Source: Butyricimonas sp. Marseille-P3923
Lineage (GTDB): Bacteria; Bacteroidota; Bacteroidia; Bacteroidales; Marinifilaceae
NCBI RefSeq assembly: GCF_900184685.1
Contig: NZ_FXXL01000007.1
Span: forward strand, 2,170,001 to 2,234,000
DNA length: 64,000 nt
Direction of reading: 5' to 3'
The stretch's first letter is position 1. Each line of letters opens with the position of its first letter. Of the stretch, positions 35,722-45,500 are shown in pieces. The notes below the pieces were generated by a model. That model ran no database searches. It saw only the letters and a list, made by a program, of their open reading frames with translations, and was not told where the DNA came from. The position numbers and the translations under genes are program-made.

Positions 35722-36648
35722 TTATTGAACACTCTGGGACAATTCAGCAAAAATTCTCTCTAAAGAACTCTTCTCCAACCGGATTTCAGTCATCGCCCAA
35801 TGTTGGGTTGCACTCCGTGCAATCAATCGGTCCATCACCTCCTGAGCTTGGGTAAAATAAATTCTGAAAGAAGCACTCCCTATTTCTTCCACCTCTTTCA
35901 CCCCTTCAATCTCTAACAACTCGCTTACCGAGGGTGCATTTCTAAGGGTAACTAAAAGTGTATCAGGCTCGATATAATTATCAAACTCCTCTACGGTACC
36001 GGAAAAAACTAACTTCCCCTGTCCAATCATCAAAATATGATCACAAATAGCTTGTATCTCTTTCAAGATATGAGTGGAAAGAATCACCGTACAATCTTTA
36101 GCGATCGTCTTGATCAAATTTCTGATTTCAAGTATTTGATTGGGATCCAGTCCATTCGTCGGTTCATCAAATATCACCAAAGCCGGTTTATGAACAAGAG
36201 CTTGAGCAATGCTCACGCGTTGCTGGTATCCCCCGGAAAGATTTTTAATCAACCGATTCCGGAAATGCGTAATATCACACAAGGCCAACACCCGTTTCAC
36301 GGCTTCCTTCACCTTCCTTTGCGGTATATGCCGCAAATCGGCAGCGTAAGATAAATACTCTTCCACCGTTATGTCATTATACAAAGGAGGTTGTTGAGGC
36401 ATGAAACCGATATGCTTTTTAGCCTCTATCGGATGTTCACGCGTATTCACGCCATTAATGAACACGTCCCCCTTGGTCTGGCGCAATACTCCACATAATA
36501 TATTCATTAAAGTAGACTTGCCCGCCCCATTGGAACCCAACATCCCGTATATCCCGTTGCGGGGTATCTCGAAACTAATATCATTAACAGCCCATTGCAC
36601 GGTATAACGATGAGAAACATGTTCTACTTTTACAATACAATCTTCCAT
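35722..36648 (-). CDS. ABC transporter ATP-binding protein (GldA-like), copy 2
   Basis: This 308-residue ATPase has Walker A GSNGAGKST, signature LSGGYQQRVSIAQAL, Walker B LVIFDEPTNGLDP and switch His ILSTHIL. A C-terminal extension of about 90 residues (after VFSGTVEEFDNYIEPDTL) is typical of GldA/ABC-2-type ATPases. It precedes the fused GldF-GldG gene at 33388-35715 by 6 bp and is a paralogue of 38987-39916, so two ABC-2 systems lie in tandem. Confidence 0.93.
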   Translation of the reverse strand: MEDCIVKVEHVSHRYTVQWAVNDISFEIPRNGIYGMLGSNGAGKSTLMNILCGVLRQTKGDVFINGVNTREHPIEAKKHIGFMPQQPPLYNDITVEEYLSYAADLRHIPQRKVKEAVKRVLALCDITHFRNRLIKNLSGGYQQRVSIAQALVHKPALVIFDEPTNGLDPNQILEIRNLIKTIAKDCTVILSTHILKEIQAICDHILMIGQGKLVFSGTVEEFDNYIEPDTLLVTLRNAPSVSELLEIEGVKEVEEIGSASFRIYFTQAQEVMDRLIARSATQHWAMTEIRLEKSSLERIFAELSQSVQ

Positions 36649-36670
36649 AACACCTTAATATTAAACTAAT

Positions 36671-38965
36671 TTACCTGCTTTTTCTTCTCACCCACATGAA
36701 AATACCTCCCAACACCACGAGCACGGGAATACCCCAACGGATACCCCAACGAATCACTGAATACCCTCTTACCGACAAACATACGCTGTTATCCTTTGCT
36801 CTCGGACGGCGAACATCTATCGGGGCTTTATTGTAAGACATCCAGTAACAACCTCCCAATAACAAATACGTGTTATTATTAGATACGCCTCTCTTGGCTG
36901 TAAACTCGTTGTTGGCAAACACATCCGCATCACCGGATATAATTATTCTTTGCTCTTTTCCGGCGACCATTCTCGTCAACCCGACAACTGTCGAAAACTC
37001 TTTCGAAATCTCCCCTATTGAAGGATTAAAACGAATAGTATCATCCACGAAGTCGGTCGTTTCAAGTTCCGTCCAACAAGGAGTGAGCGTATCGGTCTGC
37101 AAGATCGGAAACATATCATACCCTTTATCCTCGACTTGCTCCACTCCCGCAGCCGTGGGCATAACCTGATTTGAACGGTTCAAATAATACATTTTCCTTT
37201 TAGCCTCCCCGGTCGGCAAACAGAAAAGTACATTAGACGGTAATGCTTTATTCCGAATATCATTCTGTGCTAACATCGGGGTTAATTCCACGCCGAACAA
37301 TTTCCGCAACATCGGGTTCTGCATTTCCCTCCGCCGGGGTTCTCCCAAAAAGAACAAATTCCCACCCCGATCCAGATAAGCCTGCAAAACAGCTTCCTCC
37401 GTTTCGGAAAAAACATCTCTCGGATCCGCGATAATCATTATATCAACATCTTCCGGCACCTCCCGCTCCAAGGTAATCTCCATGACATCAAACCCTTGAT
37501 TCCAAACGGACAACTGCACTTTCCTGTTACTGGCAATAAACTGATAGCCATAAGGAGTCCTGTCATACATCCCTCGCTCCGTATGCCCCGTAACAAATCC
37601 GATTTTAGGCAAAGGCATCACCATTCGTTTGAAAGCCACCGTGATTTCCGCTTCCGTCGGTTGTCGGGAAATACCTTCATTATAAGTCCGCAACCAGTCT
37701 TTTTGCCCGTTATCCCGGACAATCTGACGGATAAACGTGTATCCCTCTTCTGACAGGTCAACCATTTGATCAATCTCCTCCCTCGTCTTTAAACGATTGC
37801 TATCCAAGTCATACTGTTCACAAATCCGAATCGCTTTCGCCCGGGTGACCGTACCGTCACGATCTTCTTTCCTTTTATCCTCATCCGGCTCTGCATAATA
37901 ATAAACCGTTTTCAATTTAATATCCGGCTTGAACCGGGTATAATTACGGAAATAACGTATATTCTCCATAATAAAATCCGGATATTTATATTCCCAATAA
38001 CTTGGGTCCAGAATATTCACGTACGCGGTAATCGTCATCCCCCCTTTCACTTCTTTCACCACCTCTTGACTGGCGGGCGTCAACGTATTTTCTTTCGTAC
38101 TGGTAGCATCGTAATACACGGTCAACGCCGGCTGCGACGAGCCATACGCCACGAGCGCGACAATCCCCAGCACTATCGCGTTTTTACCCAAGGTAATCAC
38201 GAAACGCTGCTTTTGCCGAATCGCGTTTAACCGAATTACCGCCAGAGCCAGAAATGTGGCACTAACAACAGGAAAATAAAGTAAATCCTCACTACACAAC
38301 ATGCCGTTCAAAAATGTATCGGCACGCCCGTTAATCGACAACCAGTAAGTAATCTCCCGAACAAAATCATATTGCTGACCGAATCTACCGATCATACTCA
38401 ATAACATCAATACCATAAACGTACCGACAGCCGCGATAATCTGGTAAGAAGTCAAACTCGATACGAACAAACCGACAGCCAAATAAGTACATGTCAACAG
38501 GAACAATCCTAACAAACCGCTCCACACCAGACCTCCTTCAAAATTTTCAATCGTTCCCCACCCTATTAAGGCATATAGCACCAGTACCCCCATCATGATC
38601 ATCCCGTAAAAAACCAACGCGAAATATTTCCCGAGTATGATCTGTGTGCTACTGATCGGAGAGGAATACAACAACCGGATAGAACCACTGTTAAACTCCT
38701 TACTTACAATCCCCATTGTCAATAAAGGAATATAAAAATACAGAAAACCCTGCACGTAATACCATATCCCGTTCTGGTTCACGAAAAGAGATTTTGTGGC
38801 ATCCCACACGCCCCCGTACTCTTTCATGGAATACATGAGATAATCAAACATATAGATATACTGCATCCCGCTCTGCACGGCAAAACACAACAACAAAAGC
38901 CACGCTATCGGTGAAAAGAAAAGCATTCGTAATTCAGCCCGTGCTATTTTATATATAATACCCAT
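36671..38965 (-). CDS. Fused ABC-2 permease / GldG-type auxiliary protein (GldF-GldG fusion), copy 1
   Basis: This 764-residue paralogue of 33388-35715 has the same layout: six-helix ABC-2 permease (about 1-250; FYIPLLTMGIVSKEFNSGSI, LLYSSPISSTQIILGKYFAL), then a GldG-like periplasmic domain (DATSTKENTLTPASQEVV, GFVTGHTERGMYDRTP, GGNLFFLGEPRRREMQN) and a C-terminal helix (WGIPVLVVLGGIFMWVRRK). The two copies differ at many positions throughout, so the duplication is not recent. It is 21 bp downstream of its ATPase gene. Confidence 0.85.
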   Translation of the reverse strand: MGIIYKIARAELRMLFFSPIAWLLLLCFAVQSGMQYIYMFDYLMYSMKEYGGVWDATKSLFVNQNGIWYYVQGFLYFYIPLLTMGIVSKEFNSGSIRLLYSSPISSTQIILGKYFALVFYGMIMMGVLVLYALIGWGTIENFEGGLVWSGLLGLFLLTCTYLAVGLFVSSLTSYQIIAAVGTFMVLMLLSMIGRFGQQYDFVREITYWLSINGRADTFLNGMLCSEDLLYFPVVSATFLALAVIRLNAIRQKQRFVITLGKNAIVLGIVALVAYGSSQPALTVYYDATSTKENTLTPASQEVVKEVKGGMTITAYVNILDPSYWEYKYPDFIMENIRYFRNYTRFKPDIKLKTVYYYAEPDEDKRKEDRDGTVTRAKAIRICEQYDLDSNRLKTREEIDQMVDLSEEGYTFIRQIVRDNGQKDWLRTYNEGISRQPTEAEITVAFKRMVMPLPKIGFVTGHTERGMYDRTPYGYQFIASNRKVQLSVWNQGFDVMEITLEREVPEDVDIMIIADPRDVFSETEEAVLQAYLDRGGNLFFLGEPRRREMQNPMLRKLFGVELTPMLAQNDIRNKALPSNVLFCLPTGEAKRKMYYLNRSNQVMPTAAGVEQVEDKGYDMFPILQTDTLTPCWTELETTDFVDDTIRFNPSIGEISKEFSTVVGLTRMVAGKEQRIIISGDADVFANNEFTAKRGVSNNNTYLLLGGCYWMSYNKAPIDVRRPRAKDNSVCLSVRGYSVIRWGIRWGIPVLVVLGGIFMWVRRKSR

Positions 38966-38986
38966 AATTTTCTTCTTTAATTTTGA

Positions 38987-39916
38987 CTAACGTTTCTTTT
39001 TAGACAATTCGGCAAAAACATGATCAAGAGAAATTTTCTCCAACCTCATCTCACACATATGCCAACAATTAGCGGCAGCCTCTTCCACGAGATGCTCCAT
39101 CACCTCGTTAGCATCGGAAAAACGTATCCGGTAACGATTCTTTTCCACGTGTTCCACCTGCAACACTCCCGGTATATGCTTCAATTTATCCCCGGGTATT
39201 TCCTCCGTGAAATCTACATATATCGTGCTGGGAAGAATATAATTATCAAAATCATTCACGCTACCGGTAAACACGACCTGTCCCGCGTCAATCATAAAAA
39301 TATAATCACAAATAGCCTGCACCTCCGACAATATATGGGTTGAAAGGATGACCGTATGTTCCTCCGCGATTCCTTTAATCAATCGACGGATATCCAGTAT
39401 CTGGTTCGGGTCCAATCCATTGGTAGGTTCATCAAAAATAACGATATCCGGCTTATGAATAATCGCCTGCGCTATTCCCACGCGTTGCTGATACCCTCCG
39501 GAAAGATTCTTGATCAACCGTTTCCGGAAATGAGATATAGCACATAACCCCATAACATCGGACACGGCCTCTTTCACTTCCCTATCGGGAACACATCGCA
39601 ACTCGGCGGCATGAGTCAAATACTCCTCCACGGTTAATTCATCATACAAAGGCGGTTTCTGGGGTAAAAAACCGATATGACATTTTACCCCCGTGGGATC
39701 TCTCGTTATATCCGTTCCTTTGACCAGCACAACGCCTTCCGTGGGTTTTATCACACCACATATAATATTCATGATAGTAGACTTTCCGGCACCGTTGGAA
39801 CCCAACAAACCGTATATCCCCTTTTGAGTAATCTCAAAATTAACATCCCGCACCGCCCACTGGACATCATAACGAAGCGACAAATGTTCCACTTTTATTA
39901 TAGCATCTTCCAACAT
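38987..39916 (-). CDS. ABC transporter ATP-binding protein (GldA-like), copy 1
   Basis: This 309-residue ATPase carries GSNGAGKST (Walker A), LSGGYQQRVGIAQAI (signature), IVIFDEPTNGLDP (Walker B) and ILSTHIL (switch His), with the same C-terminal extension as its paralogue at 35722-36648. It is the first gene of the ABC part of the locus and is separated from the upstream SusCD/lipoprotein genes by 92 bp holding a strong hairpin (39948-39983). Confidence 0.93.
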   Translation of the reverse strand: MLEDAIIKVEHLSLRYDVQWAVRDVNFEITQKGIYGLLGSNGAGKSTIMNIICGVIKPTEGVVLVKGTDITRDPTGVKCHIGFLPQKPPLYDELTVEEYLTHAAELRCVPDREVKEAVSDVMGLCAISHFRKRLIKNLSGGYQQRVGIAQAIIHKPDIVIFDEPTNGLDPNQILDIRRLIKGIAEEHTVILSTHILSEVQAICDYIFMIDAGQVVFTGSVNDFDNYILPSTIYVDFTEEIPGDKLKHIPGVLQVEHVEKNRYRIRFSDANEVMEHLVEEAAANCWHMCEMRLEKISLDHVFAELSKKKR

Positions 39917-39947
39917 ACATAAAAATTTACATACAACACTCTCTAAA

Positions 39948-39983
39948 TGTTATCCCGACGGACAACCGCCCTCCGGGATAACA
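39948..39983 (-). terminator. Intergenic hairpin between the SusCD-lipoprotein genes and the ABC genes
   Basis: A perfect 10 bp stem (TGTTATCCCG 39948-39957 with CGGGATAACA 39974-39983) lies downstream of the 40009-40962 gene. On the minus strand only ATTT follows, so it may act as a partial terminator or as a 3' stabiliser that lowers expression of the ABC genes relative to susCD. Confidence 0.45.
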
Positions 39984-40008
39984 CGATCATTTAAACAAAA
40001 ACACTCGT

Positions 40009-40962
40009 CTAATCCAGAACCGGATACTGCAATTTACCCGTATCGATCCCCAAACTTTTCAAATAACGTATCACGATTTCATATTTCCTCCCGCACAGCC
40101 CGTTCACGTCCCGCTCCTCTGGATTCAAAGCTCCTACCCACGAAGGCCGCGAATCTCCGTCCAGACTTTTATCCGGAGAATTTTTCAAAGTTGCCATATT
40201 ATAAGCGGCCAACTTTATATACGAGGCAAAATCTGCCTTTTGAGATTCCTCCTCATCCCCATCCACCAACACATCCATGATATACCCTTGTTCAAAAAGA
40301 TCATCTCCCCTAAGATATTCGTACCAATAATCCGATACTTCAAAAAATTCCTCGGGAGCGGTAAGTACTCCTTTCACTCCCAAATATTCCAAGAAAGTTG
40401 CATTCAACGAAGTTTGCAAATCACACTTATCATCCATCGTCATCTCCTCCATCTGCTTGCTTGCTCCGTTTACCGCTATAAAATCATAGCCCCGATATGT
40501 CCATATAGCTGTCGAATCATACCCAGGAAGCCAAGCCCCAGCAACCGGATCATAGGTTACGGCATATTTCGTTTCGTACAAATCTCGACACAACAACATC
40601 TTCAACGGGAAATGCTTCAACAATTCATCAGGATAAATCTCCATAAAGACCTTTCCGAGCAAATCAACCTGTTTACCGACATAATCCGGATCTCCCGGAC
40701 GTCCTAAACATTTCCCTTTCCAAACATCCAGATTAGGATTATCCCATATCGTATTATTCCAATAAATATCTCTGTCCGTAAATACATACAACGGGTAAAA
40801 ACCGTACTTATTATGCCATTCGTGCAAAATCTCATCATAATCATGCCCAACTCCCAATGCGTACGTCAACTCCTGCTTATCATCTACCACAATATCGTCT
40901 TCATCATAACATCCTATAACGGACAACCATACTAATCCTAAAAAAATATACTTCATTTTCAT
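40009..40962 (-). CDS. Mx1-like lipoprotein that lacks the zinc-peptidase HExxH motif
   Basis: This 317-residue lipoprotein (Cys18, VIGC) resembles the putative zinc-binding metallopeptidases (Mx1, PF15890) that often follow SusD genes: YDEILHEWHNKYGFYPLYVF near the start, a FPLKMLLCRDL strand, TAPEEFFEVSDYWYEYL, GYIMDVLVDGDEEESQKADF, and the C-terminal YEIVIRYLKSLGIDTGKL. Where family members have HHEFAHIL before the P-x-x-F segment, this protein has LNATFLEYL, so neither zinc His is present. It may be a binding protein derived from a peptidase. It is 16 bp after susD, inside the operon. Family assignment is from remembered patterns and needs a profile search. Confidence 0.55.
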   Translation of the reverse strand: MKMKYIFLGLVWLSVIGCYDEDDIVVDDKQELTYALGVGHDYDEILHEWHNKYGFYPLYVFTDRDIYWNNTIWDNPNLDVWKGKCLGRPGDPDYVGKQVDLLGKVFMEIYPDELLKHFPLKMLLCRDLYETKYAVTYDPVAGAWLPGYDSTAIWTYRGYDFIAVNGASKQMEEMTMDDKCDLQTSLNATFLEYLGVKGVLTAPEEFFEVSDYWYEYLRGDDLFEQGYIMDVLVDGDEEESQKADFASYIKLAAYNMATLKNSPDKSLDGDSRPSWVGALNPEERDVNGLCGRKYEIVIRYLKSLGIDTGKLQYPVLD

Positions 40963-40978
40963 AACATATCTTCATTCA

Positions 40979-42487
40979 TTAATATTGATTCTGTTTCAAT
41001 GTAGGACATCTATCAATCTCCTTACGGGGTATCGGCAACAAATAACGCTTATCCTCCTTCATTAAGGTGTAAGTAGTCCCTTCACCTGTGGTATTATCCA
41101 CGAAAACATGCTTGATTTCCGGCATTCCCTGACGTTTCAAATCAAACCAACGGTGATTACCTTCGCCACACAATTCCCTCCGACGCTCTCTCCAACAAAA
41201 ACTCAACAACTCTTCCGCACTCGCAAAATCAGACATTTTCTTCTCAACATATCCCTCGTAAAAACGATTATACCGTAAAGTATTCAAATCTTCCAATGCT
41301 TTCTCTGCATCGCTCGTGTTACCAGATTTCAAATACTTCTGACAATACGCTTCAGCGCGGCTAATATACATCTCTCCCGTACGAATACCACCATTATACG
41401 CTAACGATGACATACGACCTTTATCCACCCACGTACACATTGAACGCATTCCACCAGAGGGCCATACCTTCATATTCCCTCCCTTTAAATAAGCATTTAG
41501 GTTATTTTTCCAATCCCCGCGTATATCTACTACTCCTCTATCCACATCTTGCTGGAATACAGCGATCAAATCATTCGATGGAGTATACGGTGCTACATCT
41601 CCCCATGTATTATAACTATTCTCCGCATCCCAAGACATTCCCCACAAAATCTCTGTGGGACAAACATCCACATAAACCGAGAAAGAAGACCACGGGTTTA
41701 CTTGTTGCTTACTCAAATTCAATAATTCCGGTCTCATTTTCAACACCTTATTAGCATACCTCACCACGTTATCCCAATCTCCCATATATACGTACATTCT
41801 AGTCAGCAAAGCGTATCCCGCCGCAGCATTCAAACGATTAAAATAAAACTCCATAGTATTTTCCTCCATCAACTGAATCCCCTTTAACAAGTCCTTCTCT
41901 ATTTGCTCGTACACCTCCGCTACCGTATTACGCGTGAACAACTCTTCCGTCACCCCGGAAATCAACTTCAATGGCACACCTAAATTTTCCACCGGATCAC
42001 CGTAATTATAAGCCCACCCGAAACAATTCACCAAAAACATATAATAATACCCCCTCAACACGTGAGCTTCACCAATAATATGCTCCCGTTTCCTCTCATC
42101 CCCCTGCATATTAGGCATATATTCAATAACCAAATTACACCCTTTTATACGCTCGTAAGGAACCTTCCAGAAACTCAAATCTTCATAACCACAAGATTCG
42201 TCAAACATATCTCTTTCCCAGCGGAAACGAGGAGCCAAATCCTTCTTTCGTTGATCCTTACTATCAATAACGGCATTATTCATCATATCATCCGAGAAAA
42301 TATCCGTACCGTAATTGAATAACAAACCATCAGCCTTTGAAAAATAAGCGTCCCCCAGTAAAATTTTCTCCATATCCGTCACGGTAGAAGGACGCACTTC
42401 ATCCTGACTCTTCTCTTCCAAAAAACCATCACACCCACTTAAAAACAGTGAGACAAATCCCAATATCAGCAGTGTACTTATTTTCAT
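40979..42487 (-). CDS. SusD/RagB-family outer-membrane lipoprotein
   Basis: This 502-residue complete SusD homologue is a lipoprotein (Cys19, LFLSGC, then DGFLEEKSQDE). TPR-like helices (IIGEAHVLRGYYYMFLVNCF, AAAGYALLTRMYVYMGDW) and the C-terminal CWRERRRELCGEGNHRWFDL with the final YLLPIPRKEIDRCPTLKQN are standard. It partners the SusC encoded 16 bp upstream. Nothing here reveals the ligand; no glycoside hydrolase or lyase gene is linked, so a non-carbohydrate ligand is plausible. Confidence 0.95.
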   Translation of the reverse strand: MKISTLLILGFVSLFLSGCDGFLEEKSQDEVRPSTVTDMEKILLGDAYFSKADGLLFNYGTDIFSDDMMNNAVIDSKDQRKKDLAPRFRWERDMFDESCGYEDLSFWKVPYERIKGCNLVIEYMPNMQGDERKREHIIGEAHVLRGYYYMFLVNCFGWAYNYGDPVENLGVPLKLISGVTEELFTRNTVAEVYEQIEKDLLKGIQLMEENTMEFYFNRLNAAAGYALLTRMYVYMGDWDNVVRYANKVLKMRPELLNLSKQQVNPWSSFSVYVDVCPTEILWGMSWDAENSYNTWGDVAPYTPSNDLIAVFQQDVDRGVVDIRGDWKNNLNAYLKGGNMKVWPSGGMRSMCTWVDKGRMSSLAYNGGIRTGEMYISRAEAYCQKYLKSGNTSDAEKALEDLNTLRYNRFYEGYVEKKMSDFASAEELLSFCWRERRRELCGEGNHRWFDLKRQGMPEIKHVFVDNTTGEGTTYTLMKEDKRYLLPIPRKEIDRCPTLKQNQY

Positions 42488-42503
42488 ACTCGTTATTATT
42501 AAT

Positions 42504-45500
42504 TTAGAAACTTACACTAACACCCAAAGATACAGTTGTGGACAAAGGTTGACTTCCCAACGCCACTTCTGGATCTCGTCCCATAAAATCCTTACTCACA
42601 ATCTCAAAAGGATTCGTAATCGAACAATTCACACTCAAATTTTGTAATATACTCGGCAACCTCTTGTTTGGCACCGTGTAAGACAGAGCGATATTACTAC
42701 ACTTCAAAAACCACGCATCCACCACGCGAGCTGTCGAGTAACCATACATTTCGTAAGGATAAAACTCCTTATCTCCAAACGTCATCTGTTTTGCACTAGT
42801 CACCTTGTCTGGTAACGAAGGTACACTTGTTTTCTTCTCATCTCCCGGTTGACGCCACCGTTTTATCCATTCTTTCGACATATTCTCGTATTCACTGGGT
42901 ATACCATCATACGTGGAAGTCATAATCGGTGCCAAAAATTGTTGATTTCCCAAACTCAAGTAAAAACTCGTTGATAACGTAAATGTCTTGTAACTAACAT
43001 TCAACGACAATCCGGCTGTAAAATCCGGTTCCATTTTACCGGCATAATCCATGTAAAGAGTAGCATCCCTCGAAGCATCTTCCAACTCTGCCCCTTCCAT
43101 ATCAAACAACGGTCCCCCATGCACCGGATCCAAACCAACAAAACGGAAAGCCCAAAAACTGGAAACAGGATATCCCTTTTGATTCAAATTTCCACTCACC
43201 GCCTCATCCCAAGCTCCAGTGGGATCAATCTTGGACTTCACCTCATTATACACTTTACCGGTAGTTAAACCAACCGATACCGTCAAATCCTTCGTCCTAA
43301 CAGGAATAAAACTAACACCCAAATCCCATCCGGAATTTGTCATCTCACCTCCATTTATTGGACGTGCCTCCACTCCATTCACGTAAGGAACCTCCCGGTT
43401 TACAATCATATCTTTCGTTTTTTTCCTATAATAATCGAAGCTCCCATGAATTTTATTGCTAAACAAACTGTAATCGATACCCAATGTCAAATTCTGCACC
43501 TTCTCCCATTTCAAATCAGGAGCTGGTAAATTCTCTACCGTCAAAACATATCCGTCCGAATCTGACACGTTAATCTTAGCAATCAAATCCGGACTTACGC
43601 TCGTGACAACATTTCCTTGCCAGCCATAAGAAAAACGAAATACCATGTCACTCAACAAATTCTGATGTTCCAAGAAATACTCGCTACCTAAATTCCATCT
43701 GGCACCAACCGACCAAATCGGTAAATAACGGGTACTCCTATCCTGCCCGAACCGGTTCGACGCATCCATTCTCACACTAGCATTCAACGCATAACGATTG
43801 TCGTACATGTAACTCAACGTCCCGTAAAACGACATGTAATTCTCCTCCGTATCCTTAACCTTTGGGGCATTTCTTACCAAACTATTAGCTGTCCCATTTA
43901 TCGTTATCGGGATATTCACGAACAACTTTCCCCGGCTATGCAAATAACCGTACTCCTTCTTTTCGAATCCATCTTGTTTCACGCTTCTCATCTCTTGTCC
44001 CGCAGCAACACTCACCGAATGCACCTTGTTAAACACTTTCGTGAAATCAATCTGGTTTCTCATCGTCCAATTCACATTCTTATTTTGCGTCGAATTCAAC
44101 TCACCCCCATGAGGCAATCCCGATTGCTTGTACTTATCCGTACCTTCCGCATACTCCTCGAAATTATAACCCCTCAATTTGGAAATATAATGTGATTGCT
44201 CCGTGTACCACGAATTCCCCGTAGAGTTAGAAACACTGTAACCTAACGAAAAATTATAACTCAAACCATCGATAATAGCCCATCGCAAAGCTAAACTAGA
44301 ATTAAACGTAGACAAAGCATTCTTATTTCCACTCTGCTCCAATTCATTCACAATATTATATAAAAATCTATCCCCTTCATGCTTATAATAAAAAAGACTT
44401 CCATCCTCGTTATAACATTTAATCGCCCGATTCGTCTTGCTAGCATAAGAATACGGGTCTTCCCCCACGAAAGCATTTGTTTCTGCATAACTGGCGCCTA
44501 ATGCAAAATTAACAGACAAACAATCCCACATAATTGTTCCAGCCGAAATATTTGCCATATACTGAAGCTGGTCATTTCCTTTCGCCGTGTTATTCACATC
44601 ACTAATCCCGATAGAAGCGTGATAAGTTGACTTATCCGAACCTCCGGATATACTCACCGTATGATTATGGCTAAAAGCATTACGGAACAAAATATCAAAA
44701 TAATCCGTGTTATTCTTTTCCAATTCCTTGGCTCCCTTTGTAAACTCATCCAACGAAATCTGTTGTTTCTTGTAAGCGAGAGCCAAAGCGGTATAGCCAA
44801 TATCATAATTTCCTCCATCCGCCAAAACCAATCCTTTCTCGTAAGCCTCTCTTGACACCGCCACTCGCTCTTGGGAATTCATCAACTCCAACCTGTTATA
44901 AGTCATCCGGGGAGTAACCGACATATTACCGGTATAACTTACAGACATCCGCCCCGCTTTTCCCTTCTTCGTGGAAATCACGATCACGCCGTTCGCCGCC
45001 TTCACGCCGTAAATAGCCGTTGACACGGCATCTTTCAGCACCGTGACCGTTTCAATATCATTCGGGTTCAACCAAGAAATCGCACCTCCCACGAAGTTCC
45101 TGATCATATCCATGTTATCTTGATTCAGATTATTAAAATCATTCGACTTAAATGGCAGGGGATCTTCCTGAATAATACCGTCCACCACCCATACCGGCTC
45201 GGCATTCCCCAGCAAAGTGGAAGTACCCCTCACTCTCACCCGTTGCCGGGTTCCCGTCAAACCGCTTCTATTCATCACCATCATACCCGGCACCTTCCCT
45301 TGCAACGCCTGTTCCAACGTCTGCGAACCGTTCAACAACAAATCTTCCGCTTTCACCGTACTGATCGAGCCCGCTTGTGAACGCTTCTTCAACGTTTGGT
45401 ACCCCGTGACAACAACCTCATCTATATTCTTGGCATCCTCCTTCAAGACAACATCAATCGTATCCCTCCCGTTATATTGCACCACCTTGGTTTCCATACC

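Noticed and set aside
33388-39916. Gliding motility machinery
   Set aside because: The fused GldF-GldG-like proteins and ATPases are not accompanied by other gld, spr or type IX secretion genes, so gliding is not supported.
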